Shown here: one piece after another, positions 1 to 9,954 of the stretch | How the letters are laid out: each line of letters opens with the position of its first letter | Position numbering within the stretch: the stretch's first letter is position 1 | DNA from: Ustilago trichophora | Taxonomy: Eukaryota; Basidiomycota; Ustilaginomycetes; Ustilaginales; Ustilaginaceae | Assembly: GCA_900323505.1 (NCBI GenBank) | Contig: OOIN01000005.1 | Coordinates: 1,116,001 to 1,180,000, forward strand | Length of the DNA: 64,000 nucleotides | Direction of reading: 5' to 3' | The notes under the pieces: generated by a model | Seen by the model: only the letters and a program-made list of their open reading frames with translations | Database searches by the model: none | What the model was told of the DNA's origin: nothing | Position numbers and translations under genes: made by a program

Positions 1-135
1 CGAAGATCCTACATTCTTGTCCGTCACAATTCCATACAGACACAAGACACACACGTCTGATCCACAAGATTTTTTGCATCCATGACAGAACAGTGGCTCA
101 CCACGATAAGAGACCGGCATCGCATTGGAATCCAC

Positions 136-1324
136 CTACTGCTGGAACAACCCATCCAACTCCTCCAGCTCTCCAATGGCATAGACGCTCTCAAGGCCAA
201 GATCAAAGTTGTACGTCGCACCGCGCTTGCTGCCCCGCACTGGGCCATCTTCGCCACCATCAGCGCGCAGATCGCCATCCACCGCCCAGTCGTCCTCCTC
301 TTCCGTCCTGCGCGAGCTGCGCGAAAGTGCAGAAGGAGGAGCATCCTTGCTAGGCGGCTTGGACGCTGATGGAGGAACTGGAACATCGAGGACTGCCGAG
401 ATACCGATGGTGCGGATCTTCTCGCGCATCATCGAGACTTGTGAATTAGAGACTTGACCCGTGTTGGTCAGGACAAAGTCGTCGAATGGGATCTAATCGT
501 GTAAAAGGAACAAAACTTTGGTCAGTATCTTTGTAGAAGCTTGAGGTTCAAAGGGTACTGGGTATGGTACTCACGATAATCGTTTGCCAATCCGAACCCT
601 TACTTTCATCCAGGTAAAGACGGTGCTGAAACAGGTCACTCGTCACTGGTCCGTCGGTCTGAACATTAACGAAGTATTTTGGGCCTGGCAGCTCTTTCCT
701 TCCCAGTCCGAGCGCGTGGATCGCCCGACTCGCCGCTGGACCGGAAGGATCACTGGCATGCAGAGCTGCACGCAATCCGCTGCCTCCTGCGCTCGTATCC
801 TGGCTTTTCTCGCTCTTCTCGGCACTGTTAATTGGCTTCTTAGCGAGCCTGTTCCTCACGCGCAGCGCAAGGTAAGGATGGACGGTGGTATCCCAACACT
901 GGTTGCCAAAGAGCGTAGGTCGGTTACGATTGCGCATCCCCGCATAGCCACTCTTTTCAATCTTGCCTCCTCTTGGAACTTGAGATGAGAGAGTGCCGTA
1001 AAATCGGCCACGTGAAGACTCGTCCAGGCCAAGCCGGCACTGCGACAAGCCGCCAATATCAGAGTCGGAGCCTGTGGCAAAGCTCGAAAGGTGTGCCGGC
1101 TTGGTCATAGCATAGATAAGAAGGGCACCTTGATTCTTGGACGTCGGAGAAATCTCCATTCGCATCACTGTAAGTGGGTATCAAGAAAAGGTCCATGTGT
1201 CAGTTTGAATGATCAGAACTTGGGATCGTCGCTGCTGCGTCTGCAACTTACTCTTGGCGGTCTCATCACGAGCCACCTCGACCGAGCGCTGGAGCGCCTG
1301 ACCGAAAGACTTGAGTAAAGACAT
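136..1324 (-). CDS. CIA30-domain protein, mitochondrial complex I assembly factor (NDUFAF1-like), three exons
   Basis: Complex I intermediate-associated protein 30 is known as a mitochondrial chaperone for assembly of NADH:ubiquinone oxidoreductase. I read three exons on the minus strand: 1324-1252, 1167-575 and 492-136, giving 340 residues. Donors are GTAAGT (at 1251) and GTGAGT (at 574); acceptors are TTACAG and ATTAG. The joined protein shows a CIA30 pattern: SDSDIGG, then FYGTLSSQVP, SGYAGMRNR, RLYLDE, and across the second junction DWQTIIIPFDDFV, followed by EKIRTIGISAV. The C-terminal 90 residues carry a Ser-rich acidic insert (RRTEEEDD) before the last conserved strand. The start ATG opens the short first exon (MSLLKSFGQALQRSVEVAR), which looks amphipathic and could be a targeting sequence. 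Family is confident; the first exon is less certain. Confidence 0.85.
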
Positions 1325-1460
1325 GGTGAATTCTGACTTGCGGTGTAATGCTGAAGACTTGTGATGATGGTGAGAAGTAAGTTCGGCCGCTCATCCACAG
1401 CAGAGACGGACTTGTGGAGGAGCCGTCTTGACTCAGCAACCGCCCGTTCCGTGTTCCGAG

Positions 1461-1512
1461 TCTTTTTCTTTTCTTTTTCTTTTCTTTTTTTTTTTTTTTT
1501 TTTTTTTTTTTT
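1461..1512. repeat. pyrimidine tract ending in a 28-base poly(T) run
   Basis: An uninterrupted T run covers 1485-1512, preceded by TTTTTC-type repeats from 1461. It lies in the 322-base gap 1325-1646, upstream of the CIA30 gene start and downstream of the phosphatase-like gene. Read on the minus strand it is poly(A) in the CIA30 promoter/leader. Nothing else was seen in this gap. Confidence 0.9.
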
Positions 1513-1646
1513 GACATTGGTGCAACTCAAGCCGAAACGTTTCAGGGTCCACACTCGACTTCTTCTATCTCAGCACCAACCACCGTACAGTAATCTGATT
1601 GTGACAACTTTTATCATCGATTCTTCGACGAGCAACGACGGTATCG

Positions 1647-3047
1647 TTATATTACATGAGACTCTTTCCTGTCCAGATCGGAACGGAGCTCAACACTGTT
1701 GCCCGTCCTGTGAACGGTGCTCGACGAACCCGGAGCAAAGAGGTGCTGGCGTCGTGGGTAACTGCCCTTGCTGCGCTTTACGACTGTCAACCCTGTCAAG
1801 TACGCCAGCGCAGCAACCACGATGATGGCGACTGCGAGACTGACAAGCGCGCCAATGACACCAGCCACGACAGGCGATACCTGGTGCTTGCCCGTTGTCA
1901 AGGTGGGATCCGAGTATTTGCCACCGCTTCCCGTTCCATTGAGCGCGTTGAGAGCGGCACATCCTCGCGCTTTGGTCTCGCCGCATGCATTGCACCAATC
2001 TGACAGAGTTTCAAGCTTGACAGGATTGTAGTGCTCGAGGAAGAAGTTGACGGGGACAGAGCTTTCGCCGAGTATCGAATGCTGGTCCAAGCTGCCATAT
2101 GAGCCGTTGCGGAAGAAGACCTGCATCGAGTTGTCCTGGTGGATCTCAAAGACCATAGCGGAGGCATAGTCGACGAGCTTGTTCTGCAAGTCGGGCATCT
2201 GGAAGAGGCTAAACAATGAGAAGAAGGGCTTGTACGAAGCAGCCACCACCGACACCTTGAGCGGGTCTGATGCGTTGGCAACTCTGTTAATTGCATCAGT
2301 GAGAGGGTTGAGCATTCCTCGTCCGGCGATGCTGCCGAGCGAGGTGGGGCTTGGTACACCGAACAGACCAGCCTGGAGGTACTCTGCCCACGAGAGCGCG
2401 TTAGACAGCATGTCGTTGGTGATCTGAGGCGCAAGAGTGGCGTTGTGAATCTTTTGCACGTTGAGGAAATCAAAGAGATTCCAAGCGTCGACAAGGTTTC
2501 TGGAACGATTACCAAGAATGGAATCTGGAATCGAGTCGAAGAAGGGTTTCGCCAAGGTTTGTTGCCTCTTAAAGTCGGCGCTTTCGTACCAATTGCTCGT
2601 GAAATCATCGAACTTATCGCAAGAAGTCCAAGGTTCCATGACAAACGATTGATCCGGCTCTATGGTTTCGATGGGAATGAGCTGTGCACGGCCATCCCAT
2701 GCGACAGTCGTGCCATTTGCCAGCATCAATGTATCGTTGAAAGCAGGGAAGAGACCCTGCATGAAGGCGTTGGCACTCTCAACGATGACGCCGCCCTCTC
2801 CACCAGCGTCTGCCTGGACCTCGACCTGCACATTTTCGGCAACGGTGGTATTGACACCTTGAATCAGAAGGGGCGAAGCTGCATCGAGGTAGCGCGATCG
2901 CAGCTGGGCTCCACTGTTGAGCTCTTGCAGGTATCCAAGCACGGTAAGGTTGGTATGCGAAGGGGTGTACGAATATGGGGTCTGGTAGAATCCCTGTCTG
3001 TCACCGTGTCGGATGAGCACGACAATGCCGGTCACGGGAGACGTCAT
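1647..3047 (-). CDS. Histidine-phosphatase-like membrane protein lacking the catalytic HD dyad
   Basis: Single-exon protein of 466 residues in the histidine acid phosphatase superfamily (branch 2). The N-terminal motif is present as RHGDRQ at residues 13-18; the family consensus is RHGxRxP, so the Pro is missing. The C-terminal part aligns with lysosomal/prostatic acid phosphatases through YASAMVFEIHQDN (294-306) and VFFRNGS, but at the place of the catalytic His-Asp dyad it has Ser271-Tyr272 (VVAASYKPFF). A single hydrophobic helix at about 392-419 is followed by a basic 46-residue tail, suggesting C-terminal membrane anchoring. Many N-x-S/T sites suggest a luminal or extracellular face, yet no N-terminal signal peptide is visible and the RHG motif begins only 13 residues in. 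The ATG at 3047 has the context ACAATGA. Probably catalytically impaired or changed in chemistry; that is inference. Confidence 0.75.
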   Translation of the reverse strand: MTSPVTGIVVLIRHGDRQGFYQTPYSYTPSHTNLTVLGYLQELNSGAQLRSRYLDAASPLLIQGVNTTVAENVQVEVQADAGGEGGVIVESANAFMQGLFPAFNDTLMLANGTTVAWDGRAQLIPIETIEPDQSFVMEPWTSCDKFDDFTSNWYESADFKRQQTLAKPFFDSIPDSILGNRSRNLVDAWNLFDFLNVQKIHNATLAPQITNDMLSNALSWAEYLQAGLFGVPSPTSLGSIAGRGMLNPLTDAINRVANASDPLKVSVVAASYKPFFSLFSLFQMPDLQNKLVDYASAMVFEIHQDNSMQVFFRNGSYGSLDQHSILGESSVPVNFFLEHYNPVKLETLSDWCNACGETKARGCAALNALNGTGSGGKYSDPTLTTGKHQVSPVVAGVIGALVSLAVAIIVVAALAYLTGLTVVKRSKGSYPRRQHLFAPGSSSTVHRTGNSVELRSDLDRKESHVI

Positions 3048-3749
3048 TGTAGATGCTGGTTGTGTCGGTCGACGGATATCGGCGCGGATGGTGGTACAAG
3101 ATCAAGAGATAGACTTGTCGGAGCACGGGCAAGGGATCCAACGGTACATGAGAAAGCCCCTTATCAGGAGATGATCGGATTTTGACCTCAACCGCAGACA
3201 GGCAACGGAGAAGAGCGAGATCTTCTCATGCGGGGCAGCTGTAGTACAGAAGGGAGAATTGGATAATGCAAAAGAAGTTGAAGCGCCTTTGCGGCCGCTA
3301 ATCTTGCATTTTCACCGCATTGATTGGTTGGCAGCCAGATCTGAGCTTTGGCTATCAAGCCCTTTCGGGAGATGCTCAGTATGCTGGTCATGTGAACCGT
3401 TCAAATCGCCGCCGGATCTTCGGTCACAAAGCCTCACAGAGTAACTTAGCTCTTTCCGAACGCGACATAACATCTGCTTGTCGAGCTCAACAAAACCATA
3501 ATTTTCATTTCTTGAACTTTGTGTAACAAAGGCGGCCTAACACCCAAAAGGTTTTTTTTGAGATCGCGTCTTTTGGTTGCTTTGGAAGATCCAAAGAAAA
3601 GTCATCGACGTGGAATGCGGGTCCACGCGAACATTTCTCATTTCCGCGTTGCACGAGCCCTTTCTTGGCGCCAGCATATGTGTCATGCATTTTACTCAGC
3701 TCCACAGTTGAGTCTCCTGCTGCTACCATCATCACCTTGGCTGGCAAGT
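3048..3749. promoter_or_regulatory. Divergent intergenic region, phosphatase-like / acetyl-CoA transporter
   Basis: About 700 bases between two divergent starts. It should hold both promoters. Open frames run into it from the transporter side only from a TTG codon at 3519, so I place the transporter start at the ATG at 3750. No repeat or RNA gene seen. Confidence 0.5.
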
Positions 3750-5561
3750 ATGGCAGCATCCAAAGGAGCCAAAAGCTCCTCGCTAAAGGGCAACGATGCC
3801 ACCCTCCGACAGAGACCGACAGCAGCCATGCTCAACGGCACCCCCAGCTCGGAAGCTGTAGAGACGTCCGATTTGCTCGAGACACGACAGTCTTCAAACA
3901 ACCCGCACACGGATACGACTGGCAAAGATGCCGTCCTCAACCCAGCTTCGACACCCATCGACAGCAAGAGCGGAATATCCGTCTCCGAAAAGCAAGCCAG
4001 CGAAGAAGCATCCGGCTTCATGGACTTGTCACCGCAAGACCGAAAGGCTATGATCCTGCTCGTCATTCTCTACCTCTTGCAAGGTGTACCTGTAGGTTTG
4101 GCATTTGGAACCATGCCTTTCCTGCTCAAGTCCAAGCTGAGCTATGGCGATATCGGATTCTTCATGCTCTGCACCTACCCATATTCGCTCAAGCTCTTCT
4201 GGAGTCCCATTGTCGATTCGACCTTTGTCAACGAGCTGCAATTGCCTCTCATTGGCAAGATTTCTCTCGGTCGCCGCAAAAGCTGGATCGTCCCCATTCA
4301 GACCGTTGTCGGCATCATGTTCTGGTACCTCTCGAGCAACGTCGACCAGCTTCTGTTGGCCGATCTGCCCAATGTCAAGCTGATCACCTTGATCTTTTTC
4401 GTCATGATCCTTTTCGCAGCTACCCAAGACATTGCTGTGGACGGATGGGCATTGACGTTGCTTTCGCAGGAGAATTTGTCGTATGCCAGTACAGCTCAGA
4501 CGGTAGGTCTCAACTCGGGCTACTTTCTCAGCTTTACCGTGTTTTTAGCGTTCAACTCGGTCGAGTTTAGCAACAAATACTTCCGCTCGACACCGCTCGA
4601 TTATCCACTGCTTTCGCTTTCGGCATATATGCGCTTCTGGGCTATTGGATTCTTATTGGTAACAGCGTGGCTGGTCGTGTTCAAGAAGGAAGACGCCGAA
4701 AAGGACGATGCACCGGATATGAATGTCAAGGAGGTCTACTCGATCATGTGGAGGATCTGCCGCTTGAAGCACGTTCAGACCTTTATCCTCATCCATTTTG
4801 TCGCCAAGATCGGATTCCAGGCCAATGAAGCAGTGACAGGTCTCAAGTTGGTCGAGAAGGGCTTCGGCAAAGAAGACTTGGCCCTTGCAGTGCTGATCGA
4901 CTTCCCCTTCCAGCTCATTTTTGGCTACCTGGCTGCTCGGTGGAGCAAAGGCGACCGCGCACTACAGCCTTGGGTTGTAGCATTCTTCTTCCGACTCGGA
5001 TTCGCCGTCCTTTCCATGGCCATCGTACATGGCATGCCCAAGGCCCCCATCGGCGCAGGCTACTTCTTCGTCGTCATTGCTAGCACCGTCGCCGGCAGCT
5101 TTGCATCCACCGTCCAGTTCGTCGGCATCTCCGCCTTCCACACCCAGATCGCAGACCCCCTCATCGGCGGCACATACATGACGCTGCTCAACACCGTTTC
5201 CAATCTCGGCGGCACCTGGCCACGCTATTTTGTGCTCAAAGCAGTAGATCTCTTCACCATCTCGAGCTGTCAGCCTCCCTCGGGCTCTTCACTGCTCAAA
5301 GATCCAGAGATCGCCAAACTCTGGGCGACCGCCTCCAAGGGTATCGGTGGAAACGAGTGCACCTCGGATCTAGGTAAAGCAGCTTGCTCCGCCGCAGGGG
5401 GAGAGTGCTTTATCGAACGTGATGGATATTACTGGACTTCAACCTTGTGTGTTGTCATCGGAACGGTGCTCTTGGTCACGTTCATCATTCCAGCTTGTCG
5501 TAAATTGCAAGCTTTACCTCCCAGCGCTTGGCGAGTCGACCTCAGGTCAAAGTCCAAATAA
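3750..5561 (+). CDS. Acetyl-CoA transporter, SLC33A1/AT-1 family
   Basis: Predicted multi-pass membrane protein of 603 residues. The family imports acetyl-CoA into the ER/Golgi lumen for acetylation of sialic acids and proteins. Recognisable blocks are LYLLQGVPVGLAFGTMPFLL in the first membrane segment, then YPYSLKLFWSPIVDS, GRRKSWIVPIQ, ATQDIAVDGWALTLL and NLGGTWPRYFVL near the C-terminal end, all typical of the family. The N-terminal 90 residues are Ser/Thr-rich, hydrophilic and probably cytosolic. Animal members are about 550 residues, so the length fits. The frame is open upstream to 3519 but without an ATG; the ATG at 3750 (MAASKG) is the first. A Cys-containing loop (SSCQPP ... NECTSD ... 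CSAAGGECF) precedes the last membrane segment, as in animal members. No intron. Confidence 0.92.
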   Translation: MAASKGAKSSSLKGNDATLRQRPTAAMLNGTPSSEAVETSDLLETRQSSNNPHTDTTGKDAVLNPASTPIDSKSGISVSEKQASEEASGFMDLSPQDRKAMILLVILYLLQGVPVGLAFGTMPFLLKSKLSYGDIGFFMLCTYPYSLKLFWSPIVDSTFVNELQLPLIGKISLGRRKSWIVPIQTVVGIMFWYLSSNVDQLLLADLPNVKLITLIFFVMILFAATQDIAVDGWALTLLSQENLSYASTAQTVGLNSGYFLSFTVFLAFNSVEFSNKYFRSTPLDYPLLSLSAYMRFWAIGFLLVTAWLVVFKKEDAEKDDAPDMNVKEVYSIMWRICRLKHVQTFILIHFVAKIGFQANEAVTGLKLVEKGFGKEDLALAVLIDFPFQLIFGYLAARWSKGDRALQPWVVAFFFRLGFAVLSMAIVHGMPKAPIGAGYFFVVIASTVAGSFASTVQFVGISAFHTQIADPLIGGTYMTLLNTVSNLGGTWPRYFVLKAVDLFTISSCQPPSGSSLLKDPEIAKLWATASKGIGGNECTSDLGKAACSAAGGECFIERDGYYWTSTLCVVIGTVLLVTFIIPACRKLQALPPSAWRVDLRSKSK

Positions 5562-5715
5562 AGGCTAGGATCGAGCGTTCCTCTCGCTTTCGGATAGAAT
5601 ACACTTTGCAATCTTTTTTTATACTCTCCTCTAGACCAGCAATGCATTTCATTATCGAATCTTGCTTGACAAAAGCGATGTAATTTAGTGAAGCTCGTAA
5701 CCTGACCACTTGACA

Positions 5716-7152
5716 TTAGAGTCCAGAGAATGCTTGCCTTGCTGATGCAGTCGCGTTTCTGAATCCAGAGATTTGCTCTGGAGCAGGACAGTTGGACGCC
5801 TCTCTAGTCTCCAATGCCTCTGGAAGCCATTTCTCCATGTTCTTGATGCGCTGACTCGAGACCGGGTGAGTGGACAAGATCGCCTGTGCGCTGTCCATGA
5901 TCCCGCCCCCACCTCCTCCACCTTCAGACTCGCTCATGCGAGTCCACAGCTTACTCGCCTCCCGAGGATCAAAGCAGGCTCTGCTCATGATGCGCAGTCC
6001 AAGATAGTCGGCTTCGAGCTCGGTCTTGCGGGAATTGGGCAGCGATAGGAGCAGCGTCAGTAATGCTCTGCTCAGACCAATGTCCAGGCCAAACGCATCT
6101 AGCAAAAAGGTGCCGAAGAGGAGCACTTTGTAGCCAGACATCTTTTCGGCACCGTGCCGTGCAACTTGATGAGCTACTTCGTGACCGAGGACCGTAGCCA
6201 GACCGTCTGCGTTCTTGCAGATGGGAAGGATACCAGTGAAGACAAAGATCTTGCCACCGGGAAGAACAAAAGCGTTCTTCTGTTTGGGGTCGTCAATGAC
6301 GAATACCTCCCATTTGGTGGCCTCCTTCTGAGGTGCTGCGTTGAATTGGCTGCCGAAGAACGAAGCTGTTCGACCGCCGCCTCCGTAAGAGCCATTGGAT
6401 CCGTAAGTAATGCCACCTTCTTCTCCGTGCGAATGATGGGTGAGATAGGGGTCTCCTTTGGTGTGGTAAGGCTGGTTGCTGTCGTCAACAACCTTGTCGA
6501 GAGCAGCAACGATGCGGCTAGCCACAGAACGGACATGTCTAGAGTGAGGGTGCAAGGCGGGAAGGATACGATCGTGATATTCCGCCAGAGTTTGGCGGAA
6601 GCTTTCCTGGCCCATCTGATGCTCTTGCTGCGCACTGACGTCGATGAACCTCCATCTACCCGTCTCTGGCACTTTCTCGAGATGAATGACATAGTAGATA
6701 CCCGCACCTCCAAGCGCTAACAGAATGAGCGTTGGTGGTCTGGAAGAGAGCCAGCCCCGTCCTCGCCTACCACCTCCTCCTCCGCCACCACCAAATCGCT
6801 GGTACTGCACTGGCTGATGCGACGGCTGCTGCTGCTGTTGAGCTACTTGACCAATACGACGGAAGAGCTGATCTTCGAGCTGCTTTCGGAGTGCATCGGG
6901 GGACAGCTGTTCTCGCCCCGATGATTGTGATGATGATTGAGCCGGCCATTGACCCCAGGACGACGCTCGAGGTTGTTTGTCGTCATCGAAGCGCCTGTAT
7001 GATGCCAAACGGACAGTTGTGCTGTGCAGCAATCTCGCTGAAGTGAGGGACGGAGGTCGGATGGATTGTATCGACGTCCTCGGTGTCAGAGACGCCAACG
7101 CCTCTGTGGCTGTTCGCAATCCACTCGCCGCTCGGAATGGCGTAGCCATCAT
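5716..7152 (-). CDS. OMA1: OMA1-like mitochondrial inner-membrane metalloprotease (M48)
   Basis: Zinc endopeptidase of mitochondrial inner-membrane quality control; in fungi and animals OMA1 acts under membrane stress. The 478-residue protein begins with an Arg/Ser-rich presequence (LLHSTTVRLASYRRF ends near residue 54), followed by a Gln-rich and Gly-rich linker (104-134). One membrane segment lies at about 140-156 (TLILLALGGAGIYYVI). The catalytic motif is HEVAH at 324-328, with the third zinc ligand in ExxAD at 378-382 (TELEADYLGLR). A Gly/Ser-rich loop at about 233-262 between the helical and catalytic parts looks lineage-specific. The first codons are two consecutive ATGs. It is divergent from the SDR gene and overlaps nothing. 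Confidence 0.92.
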   Translation of the reverse strand: MMATPFRAASGLRTATEALASLTPRTSIQSIRPPSLTSARLLHSTTVRLASYRRFDDDKQPRASSWGQWPAQSSSQSSGREQLSPDALRKQLEDQLFRRIGQVAQQQQQPSHQPVQYQRFGGGGGGGGRRGRGWLSSRPPTLILLALGGAGIYYVIHLEKVPETGRWRFIDVSAQQEHQMGQESFRQTLAEYHDRILPALHPHSRHVRSVASRIVAALDKVVDDSNQPYHTKGDPYLTHHSHGEEGGITYGSNGSYGGGGRTASFFGSQFNAAPQKEATKWEVFVIDDPKQKNAFVLPGGKIFVFTGILPICKNADGLATVLGHEVAHQVARHGAEKMSGYKVLLFGTFLLDAFGLDIGLSRALLTLLLSLPNSRKTELEADYLGLRIMSRACFDPREASKLWTRMSESEGGGGGGGIMDSAQAILSTHPVSSQRIKNMEKWLPEALETREASNCPAPEQISGFRNATASARQAFSGL

Positions 7153-7626
7153 GTCTAAGTCGTCTAAGGTCTAGATGAACAAAAGTCAGCGAAGACAATG
7201 TTGGATGGGGCCACACGGAAGTAGGATGTGGTTGAAGGTGTATAGGCGAGAAAAGGGTCTCACGACAGCCTTGGAAGGGAGTTCAGGCCACGTCGGCGAG
7301 CTTTGAAGCCGCGGAACATCATGTCGTCAGTGCACCGACCGTACAGTACCAAAAATACGTTAAGCGGACTTTGGGCTTTTCGCCTCAGAAATAGCCGAAG
7401 CTCAACCTCCACACACGCTGATAATACACGATAGTGTGGTGCTGTCACAAAACATGTTGGCCAGCACTCGAGAGCCCTCTCCTCTCCGGATGAGAGGCTC
7501 TCCCAGTCAGCAGTCAAGGAGAAGAATCCACTTAAATGTTGGGATGGGTTGCCGGCGACCGTTTTTGTCTTTCTTCCATACCACACCGAGTTTCATACGA
7601 ATTCCATTCAAGCTTGTCAAATAAAG
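7153..7626. promoter_or_regulatory. Divergent intergenic region, OMA1 / carbonyl-reductase-like SDR
   Basis: 474 bases between two divergent genes. It contains one short CGTACAGTACC element (7340-7350), a single copy of the GTACAGTAC word that recurs elsewhere in this window. No other feature seen. Confidence 0.45.
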
Positions 7627-8472
7627 ATGGTCACCGCACTTGTTTCAGGAGGCAATCGAGGTCTGGGCTACGGTATCGTCCGCCGCCTCGCAAACGAGTT
7701 TCCCTCCTCGCCGCTCTCCGGCTCCTCCTCCGAAAAGCTCACGATCTATCTTGGCTCTCGCGACCTGAACAAAGGCGAGGAAGCCAAGAAATCAATCGTA
7801 TCCGAGCTTGGCAACGACATCCTTGACCGGGTCTCCATCGAAGTTCGTCAGCTTGACACCTCCTCGCACGACTCGATCACCAAGCTCGCCACCGATCTCA
7901 AGTCTGGCGTGGACATTCTGATCAACAATGCCGGAATCGCAATGGATGGCTTCGACGCCAACGTAGCTAAGCAGACCGTAGCCACCAACTACTACGCCCT
8001 TCAGGACATGATCAACAACATCCCAGTCAACGATGGCGGTCGAATTGTCAACATTGCCTCGCTCACCGGTGTACTTAGGAACTTTGGCGACGGTGTCCGC
8101 GATCGATTCCGTGATTCAAAGACGATCGCAGATGTCGATGCGCTCATGAAGGAGTTCCAGGAAGTAGTTGCGGACGGAACGTGGAAGGAGAAGGGTTGGA
8201 AGGGTGCTGCGTACGCAACGAGCAAGAGCGGAGTCATTGCCTACACGAGGGCGCTAGCGAGCCAGTACCAGCAACAGGATAAGAAGGTCGAAGTAGTCTC
8301 GTGCTGCCCTGGCTACGTCAACACTGATATGACCAAGGGCAAGGGTTACAAGACACTCGATCAGGGTGCAGAGACTCCGGTTCTGCTTGCTTTGGGTATG
8401 ACCAATGCCAAGCCCGGAGAGTTTTGGTCTGAAAAGAAGATCTGCGACTGGGAGCTCAGGTCCGAAAACTAG
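7627..8472 (+). CDS. Short-chain dehydrogenase/reductase, carbonyl reductase (CBR1) type
   Basis: NAD(P)H-dependent reductase of the classical SDR fold, 281 residues. The cofactor motif is SGGNRGLGYGI at residues 7-17, where Ser-Gly replaces the usual Thr-Gly; NNAG is at 100-103 and the catalytic YATSK at 196-200. An extended insert between the NNAG strand and the Tyr-Lys motif, with TGVLRNFGDGVRDRF, and the ending FWSEKKICDWE resemble animal and fungal carbonyl reductase 1. Substrate is not evident from sequence. The ATG at 7627 follows AATAAAG; an upstream frame extension begins only with TTG. No intron, no membrane segment, no targeting signal, so probably cytosolic. Confidence 0.85.
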   Translation: MVTALVSGGNRGLGYGIVRRLANEFPSSPLSGSSSEKLTIYLGSRDLNKGEEAKKSIVSELGNDILDRVSIEVRQLDTSSHDSITKLATDLKSGVDILINNAGIAMDGFDANVAKQTVATNYYALQDMINNIPVNDGGRIVNIASLTGVLRNFGDGVRDRFRDSKTIADVDALMKEFQEVVADGTWKEKGWKGAAYATSKSGVIAYTRALASQYQQQDKKVEVVSCCPGYVNTDMTKGKGYKTLDQGAETPVLLALGMTNAKPGEFWSEKKICDWELRSEN

Positions 8473-8600
8473 AAATGTTCAGACTCTCTAGCCTCACACA
8501 TCCTCAAAATAGAGCATGATGTCCAACACAAAAGCCTGTTTGCAATGCGATAAAAAGTATGCGGATTCGTGTGCCTCTATTCTTATTGATGATGATCACG

Positions 8601-9620
8601 TTATTGATCGAATCCGTTCAGATCTCCGTGTGCTACAAAAGGTAGTGTGGCCGAAAGCTCCTTGTTTGAAGGTGATACTCCGTGGAGTGAGTCTGGACGT
8701 TGAAGTTGCGACCTGAGTTTCTGAGCATATTGCACCAAGTCCTCTCTCGCCTCTTCTTCCGTGGCTGGTGATGATTCTGCTAGACTACCAACAATCCCAG
8801 CCGGCAGATTCTGAGGCGGCTTGAAGCCGAGACACACCAAGAAATGCTCCACGCTTCCCAACCTCGAACTTCTGGGCTTGGCGATATCGACTCGATCAAA
8901 GAAGGTTCTAAGCTGATCGGCAAGCAATGCGCCCGAGGTTGCAGGTCGTGCACCTTTCAAATCCATGTTCCCCAGTGATGCGCCAAGGCCAGCCTGTGGG
9001 TGCTGGGTGAAGATCTTGGCGACAAACGTGCCCCCAACTTCGAGAATGCGGAATGTGATCTGTGTTGCGGCGAGGAGTAGCTGAGATTGGAGGTATTCGT
9101 CCAGGTCGTGTAGGCCGGTTACGTCGGGTGCGCCGTCACAGACGATGAGCTGGGCTCGTGCTTTGCCTTTCCCCTTTGTAGCTGGTGATGAGTTTGAAGA
9201 AGGACCGTCCGACAGAGCCATGCTGACAGCATCGGCTGTTGCGGGGGTTGTGATATCACCAATGATCTGCGTGACGCCGGGGAGAGGTGCCATGGCTTGG
9301 AGGTCGACCGCTACGAGGTGAGAGCCGGGTACCGATGCCAAGCGTCTAGAGAGGACTTGAGACCATGAGCCTGGTGCAGCACATAGATCGACTACTCTGG
9401 TAGGTGTAGCAAGATGCTTGGTTGAAGAAGTTGATGTTGCATTATCCTTTGTTGCTGAGGTAGAGGCGGTAGAGGCGTCAAGAGCGTAGTCTGCAGCACC
9501 GCCGAGGAAGCCATACTGCTCATTGAGATGACTAAGCTTGTATGCTGAACGAGCACGGTAGCCTTCGGATTTGCCCTGGCGATAGTAGATGTCTCGCTTG
9601 TCTTTTGTCGACTTTCCCAT
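8601..9620 (-). CDS. TRM7: TRM7-like tRNA 2'-O-methyltransferase (FtsJ/RrmJ family)
   Basis: Methylates the 2'-O-ribose at positions 32 and 34 of tRNA anticodon loops in yeast and human orthologues. The 339-residue protein starts MGKSTKDKRDIYYR, then GYRARSAYKL carrying the first catalytic Lys (28). The SAM motif is VVDLCAAPGSWSQVL; the Asp is in VCDGAPDVTGLHD, the second Lys in GGTFVAKIF, and the Glu in LGSVEHFLVCLGF, completing the K-D-K-E tetrad. Low-complexity inserts (STASTSATKDNATST and DGPSSNSSPATKGKGKA) separate the motifs. The frame is open upstream without another ATG; the conserved MGKSxKD start decides the choice. It is head to head with FYV7, 334 bases apart. Confidence 0.93.
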   Translation of the reverse strand: MGKSTKDKRDIYYRQGKSEGYRARSAYKLSHLNEQYGFLGGAADYALDASTASTSATKDNATSTSSTKHLATPTRVVDLCAAPGSWSQVLSRRLASVPGSHLVAVDLQAMAPLPGVTQIIGDITTPATADAVSMALSDGPSSNSSPATKGKGKARAQLIVCDGAPDVTGLHDLDEYLQSQLLLAATQITFRILEVGGTFVAKIFTQHPQAGLGASLGNMDLKGARPATSGALLADQLRTFFDRVDIAKPRSSRLGSVEHFLVCLGFKPPQNLPAGIVGSLAESSPATEEEAREDLVQYAQKLRSQLQRPDSLHGVSPSNKELSATLPFVAHGDLNGFDQ

Positions 9621-9954
9621 GTTGAAGACGATATGCTGAGCAGTGTGGTGATGAGGTACAAAGAGTGATAGGGTCCGACTTTCAAATCGAAATGCAGAAC
9701 TTCTTTTTGTGCGAAGGAATCTGTCCGACTTCCGCCTCCACTCCAAAGCCAAGCTGCAGATGCAGCCTTCCGTATGTTTTTTAGGTTTTTTTTTGTTGAT
9801 TTTTTGAGGGACAAGAAGCAGCGAATTCCGAAATTTTGTTCTGCCCCCGACCTTCACCTCGACTTGGTTTCATCATCGACCACACTTTCATCGCTGATCA
9901 GCAACCCATCTGCATCCTATAGCCAGGAGCGATCACAAAACGCACTTGGATAGT
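9621..9954. promoter_or_regulatory. Bidirectional promoter, TRM7 / FYV7
   Basis: A 334-base gap between two divergent RNA-metabolism genes. It contains a T-rich block around 9779-9807. Shared regulation is plausible but not shown. Confidence 0.5.

Noticed and set aside
2445..3185. 246-codon plus-strand frame opposite the phosphatase-like gene
   Set aside because: No domain, no start context; shadow of the real gene.
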